This document shows positions 1 to 9,195 of a DNA stretch of 43,343 nt, in pieces (the first letter of the stretch is position 1; every line of letters begins with the position of its first letter). The translations under genes were made by a program, and so were the position numbers. The notes under the pieces are model-generated. The model worked only from the letters and a program-made list of their open reading frames with translations, had not been told where the DNA came from and did not search any database. This DNA comes from Acidovorax sp. (lineage in GTDB: Bacteria > Pseudomonadota > Gammaproteobacteria > Burkholderiales > Burkholderiaceae_C), in the NCBI RefSeq assembly GCF_016783915.1, contig NZ_JADHVT010000025.1:1-43343 (forward strand), written 5' to 3'.

Positions 1-5
1 TTCAT
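1..5 (-). CDS. Start of a further minus-strand gene, cut by the window edge
   Basis: Only the first bases are present. A minus-strand ATG at 5-3 is preceded by AGGAGA seven bases upstream, as good a ribosome binding site as those of the operon genes to its right. It lies 139 bp downstream of the 5-oxoprolinase stop and in the same direction, so it is probably the next gene of that operon. Nothing can be said about its product. Confidence 0.45.
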
Positions 6-26
6 GAGCGTTCTCCTGTTTCATTT

Positions 27-41
27 CCCGCACCGTGCGGG
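27..41. repeat. Perfect inverted repeat in the gap after the oxoprolinase gene
   Basis: CCCGCAC and GTGCGGG are separated by a single C. No T-run follows on either strand, so it is not a classical intrinsic terminator. It could be an operator or an mRNA hairpin just ahead of the gene starting at position 5. Confidence 0.4.
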
Positions 42-143
42 GGTCGAAGTCGGTGGTGACCAGCGCCGTGCGCCATGCACCGTGCGCCTCTAAAGGCTCA
101 CAGCACACAACACCTGCCCCACCGGGGTCAGCGGGCCATCAAG

Positions 144-3100
144 TCAGGACGTGACACATTCGCCAAAGCCACCACCGCCGGGGGTGGCGATCTCGAACAC
201 ATCGCCGGGCTCCATCAGCGCTGCGCCAATGTGGCCCAGCTCCTCCACCTGACCGTTGGCACGCAGCACGCGGTTGGCACCAGGCCTGCCCGGCTGGCCG
301 CCCGCCATGCCAAAGGCGGGGTTCAGTCGCCCGTTGGACAAGATGCTGGCCGTCATCGCCTCCAGGAAGCGCACGCGCCGCACGCCGCCATCGCCACCCG
401 CCCAGCGGCCTGCGCCGCCCGAGCCGCGCTGGATCTCGTAGCTGTCGAGCACCACCGGGAAGCGGAACTCCAGCACCTCGGGGTCGGTGAGGCGCGAGTT
501 GGTCATATGGGTCTGGACCACGCTGGTGCCGTCAAAGCCGCGCACCGCCCGGCCCGACGCGTCCAGCACCGCACCCGCACCGCTACCACCGGCAATGGTT
601 TCGTAGTACTGGTACTGCGCATTGCCGAAGGTGAAGTTGTTCATGGTGGGCTGGCTGCCCGCCATCACGCCCAGGGCGCCAAACAGCGCATTGGTGATGC
701 AGGTGGAGGTCTCCACATTGCCTGCCACCACCGAGGCCGGCGGGTTGGGGTTGAGCATGGAGCCTTGCGGAATGATCACCTGCAGGGGCTTGAGGCACCC
801 GGCATTGAGCGGGATGTCGTCGTCCACCAGCGTGCGGAACACATACAGCACGGCCGCCATGCACACTGCGCGCGGGGCGTTGAAGTTGTTCATCTGCTGC
901 GGGCTGGTGCCTGCAAAGTCGATGACCGCGCTGCGCTCGGCCACATTGACCTTGACCGACACGCTGATCTGCGCGCCGTTGTCCAGCGGCAGGGTGAAGC
1001 TGCCGTCCTTGAGCTGGGTGATCACACGGCGCACCGACTCTTCGGCGTTGTCCTGCACATGGCACATGTAGGCCTGCACAACATCCAGGCCAAACTGGTC
1101 CACCATTTTCGACAGCTCCTGCACGCCTTTTTCGTTCGCCGCGATCTGTGCGCGCAGGTCGGCCAGGTTCTGCTGCGGGTTGCGGCTGGGGTATGGCGTG
1201 GTGCCGCCGCCCGTGGCCAGCAGGGTGCGCACCTCCTCTTCCAGAAAGATGCCCCGGTCCACCAGCTTCACGTTGTTGATCTGCACACCTTCTTCATCAA
1301 TGCGTGTGGAGAACGGTGGCATGGACCCCGGGGTGGTGCCGCCAATGTCCGCATGGTGGCCCCGGCTTCCCACATAAAACGTGGGTTCGTTGCCCTCGGC
1401 CACGTACACCGGGGTGATCACCGTCACGTCCGGCAGATGGGTGCCGCCGTGGTACGGGTCGTTGAGCATGTACACGTCGCCCGGGTGCATCTTGCCCGCG
1501 TTCTCGCGGATCACGGTCTTGATGCTCTCGCCCATGCTGCCCAGGTGCACGGGCATGTGGGGCGCGTTGGCGATCAGGTTGCCGGCCGCGTCGAACAGCG
1601 CACAGCTGAAGTCCAGACGCTCCTTGATGTTGACCGAATACGCCGTGTTCTGCAGTTGCAGCCCCATCTGCTCGGCGATGTTCATGAACAGGTTGTTGAA
1701 GACCTCCAGCAGCACCGGGTCCACCGTGGTGCCTGCGGCGTACTGCACCTTGCGGGCCGTCACGCGGTCCAGCACCAAATGGTCCAGGTCGGTCAGGCGC
1801 GCAGACCAGCCGGGCTCCACCACGGTGGTGGTGTTCTTCTCGGCAATGATGGCGGGGCCGGGGATCACGTCGCCGGGGTGCAGGTCCTCGCGCACCACCA
1901 GGGCCGCATCGTGCCATGCGCTGCCCGAGTACATCTTGACCACCTCGCGCTGCGGATGCTTGCGGTGCGAGTGCACGGGCAAGCGCGGCTCGGCGGGGGC
2001 GTCACCGGCAATCATGGCCTCGACCGACACGGCCTCCACCACCAGGCCCTTGCCCACCATGAGGAAGGCAAAACGCTGGCGGTAGGCGGCCTCAAAGGCC
2101 GTCTGGATGCTGGCCATGTCACCAAACGGCACGACCAGGGCCGAGTCCGTGCCCTCGTAGCGCACATGCACGTTGTGGCGCACCTGCACGGGGTTGGTGC
2201 TGACCTGCTGGCGCTCCAGCTCAGCCTGCGCGGCAGAACCCAGCATATCCAGGCGCTCGGCGATCAAGGGCAGAGATTCAGCCGCCAGCGGCATCTCCAC
2301 CGCCTGCTCGCGGATCACGGTCTGGTCGGCCAGGCCCATGCCATAGGCGCTGAGCACCCCCGCCAGCGGGTGCACGAACACGCGCGACATGCCCAAGGCA
2401 TCGGCCACCAGGCAAGCGTGCTGGCCGCCTGCACCACCAAAGCACTGCAGGGTGTAGCGCGTCACGTCATAGCCGCGCGCCACGCTGATCTTCTTGATAG
2501 CGTTGGCCATCTGCTGCACGGCAATCTGGATGAAGCCTTCGGCCACTTCCTCAGGCCTGCGCTGGGTCTGCACAGCAATTTCCTCAAAGCGGGCGCGCAC
2601 CGCGTCAGCGTCCAGCGTCTCGTTGGCTGCGGGGCCAAACACACTGGGGAAGTAGCGCGGCTGCACCTTGCCCACCATCACGTTCGCGTCGGTCACGGCC
2701 AGAGGGCCGCCCCGGCGGTAGCTCACGGGGCCGGGGTTGGCACCGGCACTTTCGGGGCCCACGCGGAAGCGCGATCCGTCATACGCCAGCACCGATCCGC
2801 CTCCCGCCGCCACCGTGTGGATGCTCATCATGGGCGCACGCATGCGCACACCGGCGACGTGGGTTTCGAACTCGCGCTCGAACGCACCGGCGTAGTGGCT
2901 CACATCCGTGGACGTGCCCCCCATGTCAAAGCCAATGACTTTTTCGTGCCCGGCCAAGCCCGCCGTGCGCGCCATGCCCACAATGCCGCCTGCGGGGCCG
3001 GAGAGGATCGCGTCCTTGCCCTGGAAGGTACCCGCATCGGTGAGACCGCCGGACGACTGCATGAAGAACAGCTTGACGCCTGGCATTTCGCCGGCCACCT

Positions 3101-3797
3101 GTTCCACGTAGCGGCGCAGGATGGGCGAGAGGTAGGCATCCACCACCGTGGTGTCACCCCGGCTCACGAACTTCATCATGGGGCTGGTTTCGTGCGAGGT
3201 GCTGATCTGCGTGAAACCCACCTCCTTGGCAATGCGCAGGGCCGCCTGCTCGTGCTGGGTGTACCGGTACCCGTGCATGAACACAATGGCCAAGCTGCGC
3301 AGGCCACGCCCGTAGGCGGCCAGCAGGTCACCACGCAAGGTAGCCTCATCCAGGTTCTGCAGCACGTCGCCATGGGCACCCATGCGCTCGCGGGCCTCGA
3401 TCACCTCGGTATAGAGCAGCTCTGGCAGCTGGATATGGCGGTCAAACAGACGCGGGCGGTTCTGGTACGCAATGCGCAGCGCATCGCGAAAGCCGCGTGT
3501 GGTGACGAGCAGCGTGGGCTCGCCCTTGCGCTCCAGCAATGCGTTGGTGGCCACCGTAGTGCCCATCTTCACGCATTCCACCAGCGCGGGGGTGACGGGC
3601 TCGCCGGGCTTCAAACCCAGCAGGTGGCGAATGCCCGCCACGGCGGCATCTTTGTATTGCTCGGGGTTTTCGGACAGCAGCTTGTGCGTGGTGAGCGAGC
3701 CGTCGGGCCGCTTGGCCACAATGTCGGTGAAAGTGCCGCCCCGGTCGATCCAGAACTGCCAGCGTGGGGTGTGCGATTGAGGTGTCATGGTGGTCAT
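144..3797 (-). CDS. Fused 5-oxoprolinase / hydantoinase A+B family protein
   Basis: A 1217-residue cytoplasmic enzyme resembling eukaryotic OPLAH, which opens 5-oxo-L-proline to L-glutamate at the cost of ATP. The hydantoinase A/oxoprolinase half comes first, with the ATPase-fold motif DRGGTFTD near residue 20 and [10 protein letters not shown] near residue 290. The hydantoinase B half begins near residue 690 ([20 protein letters not shown]) and ends with a glycine-rich tail. In many bacteria these halves are separate HyuA and HyuB proteins. The ATG at 3797 has GGAG nine bases upstream; an in-frame ATG three codons later is possible. The neighbouring DUF1445 and TRAP genes favour pyroglutamate or a related lactam over N-methylhydantoin, but the substrate is inferred, because this family also includes hydantoinases and acetone-carboxylase-like enzymes. 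Confidence 0.88.
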   Translation of the reverse strand: MTTMTPQSHTPRWQFWIDRGGTFTDIVAKRPDGSLTTHKLLSENPEQYKDAAVAGIRHLLGLKPGEPVTPALVECVKMGTTVATNALLERKGEPTLLVTTRGFRDALRIAYQNRPRLFDRHIQLPELLYTEVIEARERMGAHGDVLQNLDEATLRGDLLAAYGRGLRSLAIVFMHGYRYTQHEQAALRIAKEVGFTQISTSHETSPMMKFVSRGDTTVVDAYLSPILRRYVEQVAGEMPGVKLFFMQSSGGLTDAGTFQGKDAILSGPAGGIVGMARTAGLAGHEKVIGFDMGGTSTDVSHYAGAFEREFETHVAGVRMRAPMMSIHTVAAGGGSVLAYDGSRFRVGPESAGANPGPVSYRRGGPLAVTDANVMVGKVQPRYFPSVFGPAANETLDADAVRARFEEIAVQTQRRPEEVAEGFIQIAVQQMANAIKKISVARGYDVTRYTLQCFGGAGGQHACLVADALGMSRVFVHPLAGVLSAYGMGLADQTVIREQAVEMPLAAESLPLIAERLDMLGSAAQAELERQQVSTNPVQVRHNVHVRYEGTDSALVVPFGDMASIQTAFEAAYRQRFAFLMVGKGLVVEAVSVEAMIAGDAPAEPRLPVHSHRKHPQREVVKMYSGSAWHDAALVVREDLHPGDVIPGPAIIAEKNTTTVVEPGWSARLTDLDHLVLDRVTARKVQYAAGTTVDPVLLEVFNNLFMNIAEQMGLQLQNTAYSVNIKERLDFSCALFDAAGNLIANAPHMPVHLGSMGESIKTVIRENAGKMHPGDVYMLNDPYHGGTHLPDVTVITPVYVAEGNEPTFYVGSRGHHADIGGTTPGSMPPFSTRIDEEGVQINNVKLVDRGIFLEEEVRTLLATGGGTTPYPSRNPQQNLADLRAQIAANEKGVQELSKMVDQFGLDVVQAYMCHVQDNAEESVRRVITQLKDGSFTLPLDNGAQISVSVKVNVAERSAVIDFAGTSPQQMNNFNAPRAVCMAAVLYVFRTLVDDDIPLNAGCLKPLQVIIPQGSMLNPNPPASVVAGNVETSTCITNALFGALGVMAGSQPTMNNFTFGNAQYQYYETIAGGSGAGAVLDASGRAVRGFDGTSVVQTHMTNSRLTDPEVLEFRFPVVLDSYEIQRGSGGAGRWAGGDGGVRRVRFLEAMTASILSNGRLNPAFGMAGGQPGRPGANRVLRANGQVEELGHIGAALMEPGDVFEIATPGGGGFGECVTS

Positions 3798-3845
3798 GTG
3801 TAGTGGCTCCGAGATAAAAAATGGAAAGAGGTGGTGGCTTTGTGG

Positions 3846-4394
3846 CTAGGCGATGGCAAGGTTGGCGGGGGCCAGCCTTTGCATGACCTGCCACACGGCA
3901 GGAATGGGGGGTGCGGTGGCCAGAGCCCGCTCCACGGGGCACCAGGGGCCCGCCAGCGCGGCAGCCCAGGCCATCACGGGCAAGATGTCGGCGGGTGGCA
4001 GCGTCTGCATGGTGTCGATCACGATGCGCAGCTCTTGCGCCAGGCGGTTGCCGGGAGCAAATCGCCAGTGGTACTGGCCGCCTGCCACACACACGGCGCG
4101 GTTGTCCTTGGCCGTCATGGCAGACAGCCACAGGCAGTGAAAGTCTGCGCAGGCCGGGGCTGGAGGCTCGGTCAGGCAAAAGGTGTAGGCGTTTTCGTAA
4201 GCGCGGCCAAAGTTGCGCACCAGGGTCTCGGCAATGGCCTCGCGGCCCAGGGTGCATGCCGGGGCCTGCCCGTCGCCCTGGCGCATTTCCATCTGCAGCA
4301 GCGCGCCACCGGCAAAGGCTTGCGCGATGAGGTGCGGGCGATTGAGATCCTTGGCGCGCAGGTACATCTCGATGGTGTCCGAGGGCGTGTGCAT
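3846..4394 (-). CDS. NTF2/SnoaL-like small protein of the oxoprolinase operon
   Basis: A 182-residue protein without signal peptide or membrane segment. The N-terminal pattern (IEMYLRAKDLNRPHLIAQAF, then LGREAIAETLVRNFGRAYENAYTF) is typical of the NTF2/SnoaL cone fold: a helix, a short polar segment, then a strand and helix. That fold serves isomerases, cyclases, dehydratases and non-enzymatic binding proteins, so no reaction can be assigned. The ATG at 4394 is chosen because AGGAGA lies ahead of it; the frame is open further upstream but that part overlaps the binding-protein gene. It lies 31 bp after the binding-protein stop and about 50 bp before the oxoprolinase start, so co-transcription is very likely. 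A role as auxiliary isomerase or epimerase for the imported compound is conjecture. Confidence 0.7.
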   Translation of the reverse strand: MHTPSDTIEMYLRAKDLNRPHLIAQAFAGGALLQMEMRQGDGQAPACTLGREAIAETLVRNFGRAYENAYTFCLTEPPAPACADFHCLWLSAMTAKDNRAVCVAGGQYHWRFAPGNRLAQELRIVIDTMQTLPPADILPVMAWAAALAGPWCPVERALATAPPIPAVWQVMQRLAPANLAIA

Positions 4395-4425
4395 GGTGCT
4401 TCTCCTGAAAGGCGTGCAGGAAAGG

Positions 4426-5391
4426 TCAGCGCTGCGTGTAGTACGGGATGAAGATCTGGTTGGCCTCGCTGCCCACCGAGCGCACCCACTCGCGCGAGAA
4501 CCGTTCGCCCAGGCGCTTGAGCTCGGCATCAAAATCCGCTGGCGCACGATCCACCTTGATGCCCTTGCGCTGCAGCTCCGCCACCGACTCTTCGGCCACC
4601 GCAGCGCTCATGGCCCAGCCGCGCGTTTCTGCCTCGACGGCGGCCTTGGTCACCGCCTGGCGAGCGGGTGCAGGCAGTGCGTCAAAAGCCTGCTGGTTCA
4701 CAAAAACGATGTTCTTGGGAAACCAGGCGTTGATGCCGTAGTACTGCTTGATCTGGCCCCAGACCTGGTTCTCGACCCCCGTGAGGGCCGAGGTGATCAT
4801 GGAATCGAGCTTGCCGGCCGATAAGGCCTGGTTGACTTCGACCATGGGCACGTCTACAGGTGTGGCGCCCAGCAGCTCAGCAATGCGCACCGTGCCGGGG
4901 TTGTAGGTGCGCATGCGCGTACCTTTGAAGTCCGCCGATGAGCGCACCGGACTGATCGAAAAAAGCCCCTGAGGAGGCCACGGCACGGCGTACAGCGCCT
5001 TGAGACCTTTGCTGGCCATGTGCGCCTCTATCAGCGGACGCTGAACATCCCACATGCGCCGCGCGTCGGCATAGCTGCGCACCACGAAGGGCACGGCATC
5101 GGCCCCGGCAATGGGAATGTCCCGCACCAGGTTGGTCATGATGGTCTCGCCCGCCTGGACCTTGCCGTCCTGCACCGCCTGCGGAATCTCACCCAGCTTG
5201 AACAAGGCGTTGTTGGAGTGGACCTCGATGCGCAGCGCGCCTGCCGAGGCACGCTCCACATCCTGCGCAAACTGCACGAGGTTGCGGGTATGAAACGACT
5301 CCGCGCGGTAACCGGTGGCCAGTTTCCACTGGGTCTGGGCGTGCAGCACCGGGGCCACGGCGAGCGCGGCCAACAACACCAAAGTTTTCAT
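4426..5391 (-). CDS. TRAP transporter solute-binding protein (DctP family), second copy
   Basis: A 321-residue periplasmic binding protein with an N-terminal signal peptide (MKTLVLLAALAVAPVLHA, cleavage probably before QTQ). It carries the DctP signature around DFKGTRMRTYNPGTVRIAELL, including the arginine that normally contacts a substrate carboxylate. It would hand the substrate to the DctQM permease encoded immediately upstream. It has the same length as the binding protein at 7365-8330 and shares long patterns with it (FxTxNxxQFAxDV, VPWPxQxLxS, GTxMRxYNPxTxRIAxLL, RGWAxS), so the two are duplicated paralogues flanking one permease. The start is supported by AGGAG ahead of the ATG. Its ligand is unknown, probably a small carboxylate such as pyroglutamate or an amino-acid derivative. 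Confidence 0.88.
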   Translation of the reverse strand: MKTLVLLAALAVAPVLHAQTQWKLATGYRAESFHTRNLVQFAQDVERASAGALRIEVHSNNALFKLGEIPQAVQDGKVQAGETIMTNLVRDIPIAGADAVPFVVRSYADARRMWDVQRPLIEAHMASKGLKALYAVPWPPQGLFSISPVRSSADFKGTRMRTYNPGTVRIAELLGATPVDVPMVEVNQALSAGKLDSMITSALTGVENQVWGQIKQYYGINAWFPKNIVFVNQQAFDALPAPARQAVTKAAVEAETRGWAMSAAVAEESVAELQRKGIKVDRAPADFDAELKRLGERFSREWVRSVGSEANQIFIPYYTQR

Positions 5392-5433
5392 GGAGAACTC
5401 CTGCGCGGACGTTTCAGGCGTGGGGGCTGGGGG

Positions 5434-6732
5434 TCAGCCTTGCATCTGGCGTGGTAGCCAGAGCACGACATCGGGCACGAAGTACGTCATCACGACGGCC
5501 ACGATCATCAGAGCGAACAGAGGCAGCGCCGTGCGTGCAATCCAGGTCACTTCGCGCCGCGTCATGCCCTGCAACACGAAGAGGTTGAAGCCCACAGGCG
5601 GCGTGATCTGCGCCATCTCGACCACCAGCACGATGAAGATGCCGAACCACACCAGGTCAAAGCCTGCGGCCTCCACCGTGGGCAGCAACACAGCGATGGT
5701 CAGCACCACCATGGAGATGCCGTCCAGGAAGCAGCCCAGCACAATGAAGAACACGATGAGCAGCAGCATCAGCGCAAAGGGCGACAGGTGCAGCGCGCCG
5801 ATGAACTCGGCCAGGTGCCGCGGCAGGCCAATGAAGCCCATGGCCAGCGTAAGGAACGCGGCACCCGCCAGGATGAGGCCGATCATGCAGTACACGCGGC
5901 ATGCGGCGACCAGCCCTTCCTTGAAGCGCTCCCAATTCAACGACCCCTCGATCTTGGCCAGGATCAACGACCCGGCCACACCCAGCGCCGCAGCTTCGGT
6001 GGCGGTGGCGATACCGCTGTATATGGCGCCCAGCACCACGATGATGAGCGACACCACAGGGATCAGATGGCGCGACGCATAGAGCTTCTGCACAAAGCTC
6101 AGGCGGGCATCAGGGGCTGGCACCTTGTCCTTGTTGAACAAGGCCCACACGATGATGTAGCCCATGAACAATGCAGCCAGCATCAGGCCTGGAATCACCC
6201 CAGCCAGGAAAAGCTTGGAGATCGATACATTCGCTGCCACGCCATAGACGATCATGATGATCGACGGCGGAATCAGCAGGCCGAGGGTACCCGCACCGGC
6301 CAGCGTGCCCACTGAGATATCTTCCGGATAGCCGCGTTGCTTGAGTTCAGGCAGCGTGATCTTGCCGATGGTGGCGCAGGTAGCAGCCGATGAGCCCGAG
6401 ATGGCGGCAAAGATGGTGCAGCCCACCACATTCACATGCAACAGGCGGCCTGGCAGGCGCTCCAGCCACGGCGCCAGGCCCTTGAACATGCTGCTCGATA
6501 GCTTGCTGCGAAACAGGATTTCGCCCATCCACAGAAACAGAGGCAAGGCAGTCAGCGTCCAGCTGGAGGTAGACCCCCAGATGGTCAGCATCATGCTGTC
6601 TCCCACTGGGCGGTTGGTAAAAAACTCCATGCCGACCAAAGCCACTGCCAACAGTGACAGGCCGATCCACAGGCCCGATCCGAGCACTGCGAACAGCACC
6701 AAGATCAGGCCCAAAGCAATGATGACGTCCAT
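5434..6732 (-). CDS. dctM: TRAP transporter large permease subunit (DctM family)
   Basis: A 432-residue inner-membrane protein with about a dozen hydrophobic segments. DctM landmarks are present: ALPLFLWMGEILFRSKLSS early, CTIFAAISGSSAATCATIGKI, GTLGLLIPPSIIMIVYGVAANVSI in the middle, and EMAQITPPVGFNLFVLQGM near the end. It forms the Na+-driven elevator unit with the small subunit encoded at 6754-7263. The start has AGGAGA upstream and lies about 20 bp after the small-subunit stop. It is followed after about 40 bp by the second binding-protein gene, an unusual position since the binding protein usually comes only first. Confidence 0.93.
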   Translation of the reverse strand: MDVIIALGLILVLFAVLGSGLWIGLSLLAVALVGMEFFTNRPVGDSMMLTIWGSTSSWTLTALPLFLWMGEILFRSKLSSSMFKGLAPWLERLPGRLLHVNVVGCTIFAAISGSSAATCATIGKITLPELKQRGYPEDISVGTLAGAGTLGLLIPPSIIMIVYGVAANVSISKLFLAGVIPGLMLAALFMGYIIVWALFNKDKVPAPDARLSFVQKLYASRHLIPVVSLIIVVLGAIYSGIATATEAAALGVAGSLILAKIEGSLNWERFKEGLVAACRVYCMIGLILAGAAFLTLAMGFIGLPRHLAEFIGALHLSPFALMLLLIVFFIVLGCFLDGISMVVLTIAVLLPTVEAAGFDLVWFGIFIVLVVEMAQITPPVGFNLFVLQGMTRREVTWIARTALPLFALMIVAVVMTYFVPDVVLWLPRQMQG

Positions 6733-6753
6733 GATGATGTCTCCTGGATCCAG

Positions 6754-7263
6754 TTATTCGGAACGGGCTGCTTCGGACACAGCCATGAAAGCCACACCCT
6801 GAAAGCGCAGCACCAGCGCATGGGCAAACGCCAGCGCAAAACCAATACAGCCCATGGCCATGCTGATCTGGGGAATCCACAGCGGCGAGGCGTCGGCTGC
6901 GGGCGAGATGTCGTGGGTGATGTAGGAGATCCACACCGATCGCACGGCATAGCAGGCGATGTACACCGAAAGCACCAGCGCGCTGACCAGGCAGAACCAC
7001 TCAAAAGCGCCGCGCCAGCGTGCAGGCAAACGGTCAAGAACCAGAGTCACGCGGATGTGGTCGCCGTTTTGCAGCGTGCTGGGCAGCGCAAAGAACAAGG
7101 CGGCTGCAATCGCGTATCCCGCATAGGCGTCGAGTCCGTCGATATTGAGGTGGATGACTTCGCGGGCAAAAACGCCCAGCGTGACTGCGCCGAACGCAGC
7201 CAGCATCGACAGGCCGGACAGCAGCATCAGCAGCCTGTAGAAATTTCGGACGAGTTTGTCCAT
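6754..7263 (-). CDS. dctQ: TRAP transporter small permease subunit (DctQ family)
   Basis: A 169-residue inner-membrane protein with four predicted transmembrane helices (about residues 10-32, 45-62, 85-108 and 130-152). The segment FFALPSTLQNGDHIRVTLVLDRLP between helices 2 and 3 is characteristic of DctQ. It pairs with the large subunit just downstream. AGGAG precedes the ATG. It is separated from the first binding-protein gene by about 100 bp holding two strong hairpins, which may set the excess of binding protein over permease. Confidence 0.92.
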   Translation of the reverse strand: MDKLVRNFYRLLMLLSGLSMLAAFGAVTLGVFAREVIHLNIDGLDAYAGYAIAAALFFALPSTLQNGDHIRVTLVLDRLPARWRGAFEWFCLVSALVLSVYIACYAVRSVWISYITHDISPAADASPLWIPQISMAMGCIGFALAFAHALVLRFQGVAFMAVSEAARSE

Positions 7264-7315
7264 GGCGTACTCCTGTAACGCTGAAAAAAGAGGGGGAGCG
7301 GAAACGAGAATGTGG

Positions 7316-7353
7316 GGGTAGCGCGCGCTGCGCTACCCGGCCCCGTGGGGGCC
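7316..7353. repeat. Two adjacent stem-loops between TRAP binding-protein and dctQ genes
   Basis: GGGTAGCGC (7316-7324) pairs with GCGCTACCC (7330-7338) across a 5-base loop. Directly beside it GGCCCC (7339-7344) pairs with GGGGCC (7348-7353) across GTG. Read on the minus strand, both lie just after the binding-protein stop. There is no U-run, so they look like 3'-end stabilising or partly attenuating hairpins rather than a full terminator. Confidence 0.6.
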
Positions 7354-7364
7354 AGGGAACGCGA

Positions 7365-8330
7365 CTACTTCTTGCGGTAAGCGTCGATGATGGCCTGCCC
7401 ATCGGCCCCGGCCGATTTCACCCAGTCGGCGGTCATGGATTCGCCGATGCTCGCCAGCTCCTTCTTGATGCTGTCGCTGGGTTCGGCCACCGTCATGCCT
7501 TTGGCCGACAGTTCCTTGATGAACTCCTTGTCCACACGCTCGCTGGTGGCCCAGCCGCGTTCCTCGGCGGCAGCTGCAGCCTTGAGCACAGCGTCCTGCA
7601 GGGGCTTGTCGAGGGCATCGAAGGCCTTCTGGTTCACCACCGTGGCGTTTCGGGGCAGCCAGGCGCTCACGGGGTAGAAGTACTTGACCTGCTCATACAG
7701 CTTGGACTCCACACCGCTCGCGCTTGATGTCAGGAAGTTCTGCACTGTGTTCGTAGCCAGGGCCTGGCCCAGCTCCGACAGCTGGATGGTCACCGGCTGC
7801 GCCTTGAGCAGCTGGGCAATGCGCGTGGTGGCGGGGTTGTACGCGCGCATCTTGGTGCCCGCAAAGTCTGCGGGCGCGCTCACCGGCTTGAGCGAGTACA
7901 GCGATTGGCCAGGCCATGGCACCGAGAAAAGCACCTTCACGCCCTGTGCTGCGAGCAGCTTCTCTTGCGCAGGCTTGGCGGCCAGGTACAGGCGCTTGGA
8001 CTCTATATAGGTCGTCGCCAGGAACGGGACTGAATCCACGCCAAACAGAGGGTTCTCATTGGTAGCGCCCGACAGAATGAACTCTGCCGAAGGCACCTGA
8101 CCGGTCTGTACCGCGCGCTTGATCTCGTTGGCCTTGTACAGCGAACCACCGGGGTGCAGGGTGATCTTGAGCTTGCCGCCGGTGAGCTTGTCCACTTCAT
8201 CGGCAAACTGCTGCACGTTTTGCGTCTGGAAGCTGTTGGCGCCATAGCCTGTGGGCAGATCCCACTTGACCTGGGCCTGTGCCGCGCACACGCTGAGTGC
8301 GGCTGTCATACACAGTGCAAATTTTTTCAT
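7365..8330 (-). CDS. TRAP transporter solute-binding protein (DctP family), first copy
   Basis: A 321-residue periplasmic binding protein with a signal peptide ending at AAQAQ. The DctP core motif is DFAGTKMRAYNPATTRIAQLL, followed by the usual hinge-helix region and an RGWATSERVDKEF segment near the C-terminus. It lies 25 bp downstream of the DUF1445 stop and upstream of dctQ and dctM. AGGAG stands about ten bases before the ATG. Similarity to the copy at 4426-5391 extends over the whole length, but the residues expected to face the ligand differ (TIQLSELGQAL against DVPMVEVNQAL), so different ligands, such as two enantiomers or two related lactams, are possible. This is inference. Confidence 0.9.
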   Translation of the reverse strand: MKKFALCMTAALSVCAAQAQVKWDLPTGYGANSFQTQNVQQFADEVDKLTGGKLKITLHPGGSLYKANEIKRAVQTGQVPSAEFILSGATNENPLFGVDSVPFLATTYIESKRLYLAAKPAQEKLLAAQGVKVLFSVPWPGQSLYSLKPVSAPADFAGTKMRAYNPATTRIAQLLKAQPVTIQLSELGQALATNTVQNFLTSSASGVESKLYEQVKYFYPVSAWLPRNATVVNQKAFDALDKPLQDAVLKAAAAAEERGWATSERVDKEFIKELSAKGMTVAEPSDSIKKELASIGESMTADWVKSAGADGQAIIDAYRKK

Positions 8331-8355
8331 GGGGAGACTCCTGGGGGTAAGCCGC

Positions 8356-9195
8356 TTAGAAGCTGGCGAGTTGGTGGTTAAGAAGGTCGGTGATCAACAT
8401 GCAACCCGGGGCGTGGGTGATGCAGAAGGCCGGTTGGGCATTGAGGATGGCCGATTGCGGTGTCACGCCGCAGGCCCAGAAAACAGGGATCTCACCGGGC
8501 ATCAGCGCCACGGCATCCCCGTAGTCGGGATGGGCCAGATCGGCGATGCCGATGAGTGCCGGGTCACCGATATGCACAGGCGCGCCATGCACATTGGGAA
8601 ACCGCGAGGTGACCTGTACAGCCCGAATCACATCTGCTGCCGGCATGGGACGCATGGTCACCACCATGGCGCCACCAAAGGGGCCAGCGGGCTCGGTTTG
8701 CACATTGGTGCGGAACATCGCCACGTTCTTTCCTTCGTCAATATGGCGCAGGCGGATGCCTGCCTCGATCAACGCGGACTCGAACGAGAACGAGCAACCG
8801 AGAACGAAGGTGACCAAGTCAGATCGCCAGAGGCTGGCGATGTCCGCCACCTCTTCCGACATTTCACCGTGACGCCAGATACGATAGAGCGGTACATCGC
8901 TGCGGATGTCGATATCTTTGCCCAGCGAGGGCAAGGTGAACTGTCCGGGCTCGCTGACCGCCAGCACAGGGCAAGGCTTGGGGTTGCGTTGACAGAACCG
9001 GAGGAAGTCACTAGCAAGCACCTCGGGGAGGATGACCACGTTGCCCTGGACATGGCCATCCGCGAGACCACTGGTATGCGATGTCCACAGGCCCTTGCGG
9101 ATGGTGTCACGGACATGGATCGGGTTACTGGCACCTTCGGAACCAAACACCGCGAGCGAATTTTCTTGAACGAAGTCCACCGTTTTTCCTTGCAT
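8356..9195 (-). CDS. DUF1445 family protein (YcsI / D-glutamate cyclase-like)
   Basis: A 279-residue cytoplasmic protein of the DUF1445 family, often annotated putative hydro-lyase. Family landmarks are [20 protein letters not shown] near residues 28-47, then [18 protein letters not shown] near residues 67-85, and a C-terminal [17 protein letters not shown]. The mammalian relative DGLUCY converts D-glutamate to 5-oxo-D-proline, and the B. subtilis relative ycsI lies among the 5-oxoprolinase genes pxpABC. Here it is the first gene of an operon ending in a 5-oxoprolinase-like enzyme, supporting a role in 5-oxoproline/D-glutamate metabolism. The ATG at 9195 is the first in frame after a TGA four codons upstream; no clear Shine-Dalgarno is visible. 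The exact reaction in bacteria is not certain. Confidence 0.85.
   Translation of the reverse strand: MQGKTVDFVQENSLAVFGSEGASNPIHVRDTIRKGLWTSHTSGLADGHVQGNVVILPEVLASDFLRFCQRNPKPCPVLAVSEPGQFTLPSLGKDIDIRSDVPLYRIWRHGEMSEEVADIASLWRSDLVTFVLGCSFSFESALIEAGIRLRHIDEGKNVAMFRTNVQTEPAGPFGGAMVVTMRPMPAADVIRAVQVTSRFPNVHGAPVHIGDPALIGIADLAHPDYGDAVALMPGEIPVFWACGVTPQSAILNAQPAFCITHAPGCMLITDLLNHQLASF

Noticed and set aside
75-3803. A plus-strand open frame of over 1200 codons opposite the oxoprolinase gene
   Set aside because: The translation is rich in H, R, A and G without domain features, as expected from GC-rich third positions of the opposite gene. The minus-strand frame shows clear family motifs.
7316-7353. 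Double hairpin as an intrinsic terminator
   Set aside because: No U-run follows the stems on the minus strand and the operon clearly continues.
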